Of a DNA stretch of 64,000 nucleotides, positions 37,019 to 47,100 are shown piece after piece. Position numbers and translations under genes: made by a program. Position 1 is the stretch's first letter, and each line of letters starts with the position of its first letter. Where the stretch lies: NCBI GenBank assembly GCA_035771165.1, contig JAWNZC010000348.1, positions 2,840,501 through 2,904,500 of the forward strand. Reading direction: 5' to 3'. The notes under the pieces are model-generated. The model saw only the letters and a program-made list of their open reading frames with translations. It ran no database searches and had not been told where the DNA came from. This DNA is from Paragorgia papillata. Lineage: Eukaryota; Cnidaria; Anthozoa; Scleralcyonacea; Coralliidae.

Positions 37019-37062
37019 CAGCTTACCGTAGAAATACTGTGAGAAAAAGGTGTCTTCCGTAA
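36710..37062 (+). CDS. Candidate small spliced gene, right copy of inverted pair (partial)
   Basis: Plus-strand exons 36710-36826 (39 codons, acceptor TTTCGCAG, donor GTAAGT) and 37006-37062 (acceptor CGCGGCAG, TAA stop). The peptide begins HFDETFPAFVHTFKS, shares FFIKNYSQVSK and GRECCIE with the left copy, and ends IPGFPAYRRNTVRKRCLP. The intron holds the same (ATT)n/(AAT)n microsatellite as the left copy. Upstream of 36661 the two copies diverge. 5' exons, if any, would lie in 36131-36709. Function unknown. Confidence 0.45.
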
Positions 37063-37069
37063 AGAACGC

Positions 37070-37995
37070 GTGAAAAGGTTTCCCACACTATATTGTTAAC
37101 AACAGCAACCGAAGTAGGAGCATTCAAAACGAACGAGAGCAAAAGGAACCAAAGCTGCTAATTCACGTGCATATAGACGAGTTGCATGATCGTGCGCCCA
37201 CATCGTTTTGGCGGGCGTAAATAATTGAAATTCCGCAGTTTTTGAAGAAATGAACTTGAAAACTTAATTTTTTAGATTTTGGAGTTAATATTTTTAAAAA
37301 CAGTTGAATTATGTTCAGTTTTGGTCATATACACAGCCAACCAAAATGATGCGCACGCAACATCGTGCAACTGACTTATAATCCGCTCCATAAGTTTTGT
37401 TTTTGTCAAGATTGTATTAAAAATATTCTCAAGCAAATCCATGCAGCCAGGTGCCAAGTGTAGGACAATACGGCGTCGCTGAAGATCATGTAATTTAAAG
37501 ACTCCCCTTGTATTTTTTTTTTGTATTTTTTTTTTTGTGAAAACATTCTTTTGCTGCATGGAGTTCTTGCCGTGTTATATGTAATCCGTCCTGAACGAGA
37601 GCTATTGTAAAATAATGTGAACTGATGAGGACGACGTGCACACGGAACAATTAAGGATCAGTGGAGACCTTAAGATACCCCGGTAATCTACCCGTACCCG
37701 TAGTCGCGTATGTACGGGTAGACCCAGCCTAGACCCAGCCTATCGTGAGTTTTTGACAGTATTTGAAAAACTCACTCGTGCATGTTTTTTCCCAAATTGC
37801 ACTCGAAACCATGCTATTACCTATACTAATACTACTTGCACACAATAATACAATTATTACAGCATTAGGAATAAAATATCGCAGAATTCTAAAAATAGAA
37901 TTCCATCAGAAAAACAATCTGAATATTTTGTACAAAAATAGTATAAATTTTTAATTCGGTTTCTTTCCTATTAATTATTGTTCAGTTTTAGATTT
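37070..37995. other. Intergenic, no gene recognised
   Basis: No exon or clear repeat end is seen. There is a CTGATGAG at 37622-37629, but it lacks the rest of a hammerhead core. Small inverted words (TACCCGTACCCGTAG / TACGGGTAGA) lie at about 37688-37722. Confidence 0.4.
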
Positions 37996-38017
37996 GTAAC
38001 ACTGTACACCAAATAGA

Positions 38018-38023
38018 TTTATT
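38018..38023 (-). terminator. PolyA signal of the aldo-keto reductase gene
   Basis: AATAAA on the minus strand about 97 nt after the stop codon at 38120. Confidence 0.4.
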
Positions 38024-38119
38024 TTTCTCTGTCCTTTCTGTCGGCTTATCAATTGAGTTCCACAGTTACAGCATTCCTCTTGTAAGTCAAGTATAGTATT
38101 AATGGAATGTCACTTTGTA

Positions 38120-41100
38120 CTATCTGAGGTTCTTAGCTGGGTCCATTTTCCGCCAGTACTCCTGCACTTCAACACCTTCCCAAGTCTTATTTTCCAATTT
38201 ATTAAAATAGCTGAAAAACAACAACAAACGTTTCAGCATGTAGATAAAACTTTCACGTAGTATTATTATTTATCAATAACATATATTAACATATGGAATT
38301 CTGAACGACATTTATCAATTAATGATATGCCAAAAACAAAAGAAATCAAATCGAATGTAGCATCATCTTGATTTACTGTACTTAAATTTCAGGTCAATCT
38401 TCTCTGCTAAATACTTTATATTTAAATGCCTAAAATACTAGAATAATTAGAACTCTTGAGAACGAGAGCAGTTATTGTAAAATATCCGGACGAATTTTCA
38501 TCGGGATAAAAATTCGTCCACTTTATTGTACCGCAAGATTTTCTTCACAATTTTGACCCCAAAATGTCGTAATTTAATAAGGCAAAACTGACGATATGAT
38601 ATCAAAATTGAAAACAACAATTACAGTACTGATTTCAATATATATGAATTGTTCATAGCTAACAGGTTTATACGAAATTAAAAAAAAAAAACAAAGAAGA
38701 TTTTCAACGTAAATTTTCAACAAAATGTGAATGACTAAAACCGCACATCAAATAAACATTTTCTGTTTTTAAAGCTCACTCTTGTCCGTGCTCAATAGAC
38801 CTTTCCACATGAAATTAATGCATCACGTGATCTTTCTTTTTGACAAATCTAATTGGCTAATGTCCAATGTTTGTCCGAAGTTTTGCGAGAGCCAAATCAA
38901 ATATCTCTCAACGCGTTATCCACGCACTTCATGCGAAAAGGTCTATTATTCTTTCAACGTTTAATATACCATGGTTTGTAATTTATTGAATGATCGTGAC
39001 AATTGCACAACGGCATGCGGGTCGTTACACGATGCAATGATTTCTACAACTTGCCTCTCGACAATCACGTCAACGCCGTTAGCCTTGCGAGACAAGTTGT
39101 GTGCAGAAGTTCGATTTGATGTTCGAATGCTCGTTCGGATTCAAAGTTCACCTTTACGGAAACCCTTCAGTCTACCAGACTTACTTTTGATACGATTTCT
39201 TTCGGAAAATATGTTGTTAATTAATCATTCTGCAATTCCAAATCAGTACCAACTGTGTGGCCAAAGAACGGCGCAAAGCTGAACTTCAAATCGAACATTC
39301 GAACCGCGCGTTGAAAAGTGAACTGAAATCGACAATAACTCTTTCTGAACGCCATTCGACTATTGAATCTTATTATGTATTTTACTCTGGCTAACACCAG
39401 ATAATTTACTTGTCACAGGGAAAACCCACCGACGGGAAAAAGTTACAGTGCGACTACTGTAAGTCATGGGCCACTTAGACGACAAAAAAACAGTAATACG
39501 TTTCTCACTGATTCAGTTGTTCATCTTTTTAAAATGACTTTTATCTAAGGTTTGGCAGGTTGACTCTGGCTAAAATAACAGGAATTGGTTTTTTTTGGTC
39601 TGTGTGCTGTAATATGTCACTGGTTTTCATTTTCAACGTGGCCCCACTTGCAGTAATCCTACTGTAAAGACATCCCAAATTTAACTTCTATAAGTAACCT
39701 ACTTTTCTATGATATGATTCATCGTTGTCTTCTCAACGTCAGATAATTCTTCAGTAACGGCATCGAGGTTCTTTTTAAGGTTCTCTATGCTCGCCGTGCT
39801 AACAAGTGTTGTTGCTATATCTTCAATTCCCAGAGAGAAATGCATTGCAAGTTTCGAGATGTCTACATTCTGGCTCTGCATGTTATAAAAGGGACAAAAA
39901 ATTCTTTAATTATTTTATTTTATTGCTGGTATCACAGGAAATGTCTCACCGGGCCAAATCTAGGAGACATGTTCCATCGGCAACATATTTCCTAGAAAAT
40001 ATGCCCTGCGCCCGCGCTGGCAAAGCGGACGTAATGAAAACAGCCTTTAAGGTGGCTCCCTACTGTTTCTTCAAAAGTTGAAAAAATGCAAGTTTCAATT
40101 GTGAGATTTTAAATAATTCTGTAGATCCAATTTTTTTATCGAAGAAAAATTATGGTTTTCTATTTTTCAAAAAAATTGGATCTACAGAATTGTTTTTAAA
40201 TCTTCCTATTGATTACTTAAATTTAAAGAAATGTTTTCATGCAAAAAAATTTTTGGGGTCACCGAACTCATTTTTGAAATAAATTGGATTAAATGTAAAT
40301 TTACGGCCATTTTGAAACGTCACTGTTGTCATAGCAACGACTAAAACACTTTATCTGTTAACAGTATTTAATGCCTTCAACGTTTTTCTATGCATAACGT
40401 CAGTTTCACTCTTTTCCAAAATATTCATGAGCATGAGGTTGAAGTTGCATTTTTTCAACTTTTGAAGAAACAGTAGGGGGCCACCTTAGGCATGTTATTG
40501 AGGGCGGACAAATTTCCTGGAAAACGCACTAGTGGAAGTATAAATTATAGGTGTAGCAGCCCAATTCTGTTTGGAGGGCAGAGATTTTTGCCCGAAAAAT
40601 TTAGGGTTAAATATTGATTTGTAAGTCGTATTTTTCAGGCTTAGCTTGAATTTTGCTTGAACATTTCACAGCAATACATATCGAAATTTCCCGAAATTCT
40701 CAGCAGAAAGTGCCCGAATTTCAAATATTTTGGGAGGGCAATTACCCCCCTGCCACCCCCTCCCCCTAATACGCGACGAAACTACTCTTTAACAATTAGA
40801 TCATGAGCCCAAAATTTTTATGTCTCCAAGACAGGCAGCGGTCCAAAAAAACTGACCGTGGTCCGGATACACATTTTCACAGACCGTGCGTTGACCAATC
40901 AGAACTCAGGATAATAGAAAGCCATATAATGATAGTGGTGTCCTTGACAACTGTTTAAAATTGTTTTAGGAATCAGAATATTTTTTGATTATTAATGGTT
41001 GCCTGGTGCAAAGCATTGATGACGAAAAAGAAATTAGAAATTTCTCTTCTTTTGAGGGAAGTATGCGTGCTGATCAAGGAATTTAGTGATTAAATATATC

Positions 41101-44100
41101 CGTGAGAGCAATAGAAATAGAGGTAATTATGATGCTACCAACTTTATTGGAATTTATATTGATACCTGACAATAGTCTGAGGCCTGCTTGCAGGCATTTC
41201 TTATCTCTTGAGTTGCAGGATGCCAAGACGGTGGCCCCCTGTTTGACAACAAGCCCATTGATATAGGAGCTGCGTTGATTACCCCAACATCGTATCGCTT
41301 TAGGAAAACATTAAAGAATAAAAAGTATATCAACCTCAAATCGCCATCTTAGAATGTGAACATAAAATTATGAGAAATACAATACAAAACGTCAGTTTAT
41401 ACTTTATAGGGATGTTAGGATGCCTGGCAGGGCTTTAAGTAATAGTTAAAATATGAGCGGCCGATCTTTATGTAATGTTTAATAAACGAGCAGGAGTGTT
41501 TTATCAGATTTAAAACCACGAGGGCGCAGCCCGAGTGTTTTAGATCTGATAAAACACGTGATGCGAGTGTTTTGAATGGCTTAAAAAACGATTCGTTATT
41601 GGATGTTATGTTCATTAGTATTCTTTATGTAAAATTGGATGTTCATTAGTATTCTTTCTGACGTCAAGACATTTTATCAGGTATAAAACCACGGACATGG
41701 TACTGATTTCCTTTGTGTTTTCCTCGTGAATTATTAATGAGTTTTTGAAATACACATAAAGTGAAAATGTGTATAATTTTATTTAGAATTAAAACACTAA
41801 AAATAATGTAAAATATAGCTTTTACATATTAGTCTCACATCGGACATCTTCGTTCTTCAGTTATTACGCTTTTTGTGATTTGAGCTTTGATGTCACAACT
41901 AGCTTAGGCGTATTTCCAGATTGCTAGGACTAAAAGTATATAATTAAACTTTGTAGACTTTATATACTCAGTCAACAAAGCCATACATTGCTCTATACAA
42001 AACTATAGTTCGTATGGGGTATAACTATAAGAACAGATTAGTTGTTACGAGTTAAATGCGATAAAACGAAATGAAATATATTTAGGTGTAAACGTAAAAG
42101 TGAAAGTGGAAATGAAGTGAAAGTAAAAATGGAAGTGGGAGTAAGTGAAGTAAAGTGGCGCAATATAAAGCGAAGCGAAGTGAAGTGAAGTAAAGTAAAG
42201 AGATGTGACGTATAGTGAACTAAAGTGGGGTAAAGTAAAGTGGAGTGGATGGAAATAAGATATACTCATGTCAATAAAACAATGTTCTAAAATCAAGTAT
42301 AAATACCTTAAATTCCTCAATACACTGTAAAAGTGTGTGATCATTCATAGCACAATGACAATATGATAAAAGACAATCAACAGGTACATGACTTTTCTCT
42401 AACACTGTGCTACAAACAGGAGAAAATATTGCTACGCATAAATGCCATGCAGGCCATATATAAATTCAAATAACTTGATGTTACATTTTTAAACTTCATG
42501 AACCGTAGGTTTCAAGTCTTTCCTGCAAAATTGTAGCCGCTCTTCGACTACGAATTCTTAGATTAATCTAACAAACAAGTTAACAATTTTCTCCACATTG
42601 AATGCATTGCGAGCAGACCTTATCTATGCATATTCAACGACTTTCTTAGTTTCTTGTACATAATATTTGATTTTCGTTCGTTCGTTCGTTCGTCCGTTCG
42701 TTCGTTCGTTCGTTCGTTCGTTCGTTCGTTCGTTCAATTCGTATTCTATATCCTATCCAACATTTAAGTATAAAGCATGCATTAAAATTAAACATTTCAG
42801 TAACAGACTAAGTGTCACTGTCTGTTACTGAAATACGGTGTTACTTTTAGTGCAGGAAATCTACAATTATCATTTTTGTTCGAGTATAGTATACAAATGT
42901 TTACGTGTATTTTGGTTTAGGTTTTATTTTAAAACCACCTCCTCATTAGTCTCCTTCGCAGACCTTCTTATGGCTCACGTTTGAGTGTTTATAGCGAGCC
43001 ATAAGAACGTCTGCGAAGGAGACTACCTCCTAATATATCATGGCAAAGGCTTGTGTCGATCGGACATCGAGCTACTTGATAAGACCAAAAACTGTTGGAA
43101 CAGTTGGTAGAAGAAATTTCCCGAGTCTATTATAGCTAGCCTGCCAAGATCAGTCGCGTTCTACATACAACCAATATAGAGAACGTTATACCTTGCATGC
43201 TTTTGAGATACCAGTATTTAGGGCGTTTGCGCTGTAGTATATGTATATATTGTGTGTGTGTGTTGCAGGTGAAGCAAAAGAATGGAGTCACACAGAATAC
43301 TCTATCGATCAGCATGACTCCGTATTTTACCAACTTATTGAAGTACCTCCAGTTCATTTGTTCCTCCAAGTCTCAAACCGCAGATTTAAAATTGCATGTG
43401 CGTTTGAAGTTTTTGTATGCTTTTTTCTAATACACAGACGCATTAACAGTAATTGAGTTATCATGGGCTATAAAAAGTATTTAGAACTGACTTTTTTGAA
43501 CGCCTCTGTTCTATTAAACTCAGTTTCATTTCATTTCACTTTCAACGTATTTATACTATTTAACCACATGACTTGGGGTTTTAAATTCGCATTTCAAACC
43601 ATTCAATAAACAGTATGAAGCTATCTTAAGCTTACTCACCGTAATTGATATAGCTCTTTGATTTTCTATATGGTTTCCCCTACCTGAAATTCTTTAGTGG
43701 ATACCCTGTAATACCAATGAATCTTACTTTTCCACTCTCTTTTAGCTAAAATTCAAATATAGATCTTGCAGCACTCTGGAGTATATACCTGTACAAAACA
43801 TTTCTATTCTTCTATAATAATTTACAGAAACACGACTCTATATAGATTCTGCCAATCAAAAATACATACAAATAATCAAAAACTCCATATCGGGTTACCT
43901 TCTGTAATGCAGGAAGGGTTTCGTTAAGTATAATATCCGGTGAAGGGGCAAACTCCATGTCGTGAACCTAAGAAAATATTGTTTAACTAAAATCTATATA
44001 TGCAAGGATGGCAAACTGGAATAAACAATAACGGAGGTACTCCAGTATGTTCCATAGTAAGCTGGGAATAACTTGAGACTGTTGAGTAATGGTATATGCA

Positions 44101-47100
44101 TTAATAAAACCTGATTAATTAACAGGCAAGACAGTATAAGCCAAGACGGTATTTGTCCATATAAACATTCATATACTGTATATTAATCCGGCAGAACAAC
44201 CTCTATAAACGCGGCTTTTTAATCATATAGGACACGAAAGGTTTCACTACTTATTCTGTTATTCTTACTCATCAAGGTTAATTCTTGGTTAGTTTTACTG
44301 AGGATCAGCGTTGGTATCCGTGATTACGTTGAGCCTTTCGGTTGAGATATTGTAAGCGACCTATATTCCTAACAAAATAATCTCACATGCAATTGATCTT
44401 GTACTGTAGAGAAAACTCTACTTGATCAGATGGTGGCAAAGACTTCAACCTACAAATTAACGGCACCGATTTACAAGTCTGGTATATATAGCTACTAGCT
44501 AGTACTGTCCATTGTCGAAGCTAAAAAGTCAGGACTGAGATCGACAGTATAATTGTATATTTGATTTGATTGACAGTATATTGTGGTATTCATATTTACT
44601 GTCGTAAAAAAAGAACTTTTTTCCAAAAATTTAGACAAAAATTTAGAACTAATTAAATTCCAAGCAGAAAATTGTTCCATCAAATTAATTAGTCAAGACA
44701 AGGAACAGAAATAGGCCTCTATTGTCACGACAGAAACATTATTTCAAAAATTAATCTATATTATTTTCTTCAATGTCAGCAAACTCCTTAATTAATGACG
44801 ACAATAAAATACTTACCTGAAGTACATCGACATAATCTAGTCCAAGACGTGCCAAACTTTCTTCAAAACCTTGAATGACTTTTCCACTTGAGAAATCAAA
44901 CATTTTTTCTACTTCTGGCAAATACCTTCCAACCTGTGTTTATAAATAATATTTCAGAAACACTATTTCCCGACTTTTCAGCGAACGTTTTTAAATAATT
45001 TTATGCCACGAGCGGTTAAAATTATTTACATAACAAAATGAAGCCGTAACAATTAACTAAACAACGCTGTAAAATGCGCAGTGCAGGCGCTTAAGAATTT
45101 TAGAATAGCACCGTATGTACCGCTAGCGATATTCTGCATGGCGACTATATTATTTTGATGATACTAGTAAAGGTGAAGTAATACGAGCAACAAATTGCTG
45201 CAACATTGTTGCGTTTCAAGTTGAAAAGCGTTGTTGCACGTATTACCTGCACCCACCTCAAACATTGTCGCGCAACAATGATTTTGTTGCAAGTTGAAAC
45301 TGAGCATGCTGCAGTAAGTAGAACTGGAGTCTACTTTTTTCAACAAATTTTCTCAACTTACAACAAAATCATTGTTGCGTGACAACGCTCTTCAACTTGC
45401 AACGCAACAAAGTTGCGTTGAAAGTTGAAGAAAAATATTGCCCGTATTGCCTCACCTTAAAGGTCTGTTTACACAGGCGATTTTTGCTGCAATTTTTCTA
45501 ATCCTGATGCATACGATTGAATAGTAGATGACTCGCAAGTCGCAAATTCTTAAACCCATATAAGCAGCGAGTAGGGACCATTTGTGGAAAGCTATATGCC
45601 CTATGCAATATGCACTATAGTTAGGGCCTGTTTATATGATTCCGGTATCGGGATGTCCCGGCGTACCGGGATCTCGGTCTGGTTGAAGCAACCGGGATCT
45701 CGGTCAGGCGGGACAGATGTGTTTGTCCATATAAACGCAATATCCCGGTAGACCGGGATGAAGTTTACTGAACTGCAATGCTTGTAACTTTGAATATTAC
45801 GGTCAGAATTTCGTCCAAACGGTCAGGTCTAGAGAGACTTTTCGCTCCATTTCCTTAACTTCCCGCGCTTTTTAACCCGGAATGAAATTTATCCCGGGTA
45901 ACCGTAGTCTCCTTCGCAGCCGTCAGTTCGGGTTCGTTCTCACTCCCCTCAACTACCGGCTGCTTACCCGAGCAGTGAATTCCTTTCCAATTGTTGACCA
46001 ATCAGAGCCAGACTTCCAATATCTGGAAACCTGACCTCCGACCTTGAGCTGCCGTTTCAATGTTCGAAGTTTGAACCAATATTTCGAAAACTGTTGCTTA
46101 AAATTTAGTAAAAATTTAGCGTAAATGGAATCAATAAGATGATGTTGTAACTGTGAATCGCAATATGAATACATGTACATAAAATAAAGTTAAAAGCGCC
46201 ACTGCATGGAATATGAAGCTGAATAACATTGAGGTTGCTAGCCAGACATGGCCAGACATCCCCGTAAAATTTATTATCGACTAGATACAGATTTCGCCGA
46301 CACTTCTAGCTTTTTTAAAACTTTTCGCACAGATTTATTTACACGACCAGCAAGAACATATTCATAATACCATTCTTCGTAAATTTTGTAAAGCTCTGAG
46401 CTATAGTAAGCGAAATATTTGCTTTCAAGTAAACTAATTCGGGCAGTCGCTTCAGACACTATAAAACCGTTAACACCTTTGAGCGTTTGTTTACAATCTT
46501 CAATTTCTCTCAACGCTCTTACGCTTTACACTGACTTTCACGCTTATTTGTTTGCATAGGCAGCAAGAACATAATCAAAACAATATTCTTCGTAAATTCC
46601 GTGAAGTTCTAGGCTAAACTTTTCAAAATATTAGCTTTCGACTAAACAAATTACACATAACACTGGCCCAGCACGGCTTTAATTATTTAGCACGACAATG
46701 GTGTAATTTCATTGGCCCATGTACACAAAGGGAATGGAATGTAGCTCTCGGGTGAGCAGACGTTAGTTTGGGGAGGTAAGCGAGCCATAAGAACGTCTGC
46801 GAAGGAGGCTAGGGTAACCGGGACATCCCGGTATACAGGCCCTTAGAAAGAGAAAAATTGCCGCCAAAATGGCCTGGTAAACTAGCCTTAAATCATACTA
46901 GCATATTTAACACTTATAAGAGTAACTAGATTTGTTAGTAAAAGACCAACTAAGACATGCCTGTTTGTACTATAGCAATAAATGAGAAACCTATGCAAAG
47001 TTTGATTTCCCGACAATGTCTCCGCCGCGCTCGACTTATATAGTACCGCTACTACTGCACGTATAAATTGATAATAGTTTACTACAATAAGAAAAACGTC

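Noticed and set aside
37622..37650. Second hammerhead ribozyme starting at CTGATGAG
   Set aside because: No GAAA core follows stem II (GGAACA instead) and no stem I or III pairing is found.
38971..39282. 103-codon + frame inside the AKR last intron
   Set aside because: Low-complexity composition, antisense to the gene, and it overlaps inverted TTCGATTTGA-type words; no domain.
43636..43683. Sequence after AKR exon 6 with a donor-like GTGAGT as a further exon
   Set aside because: It has an in-frame stop in the needed phase. The true exon 6 (43745-43684, RFIGITGYPL) ends just before it and joins exon 7 in phase.
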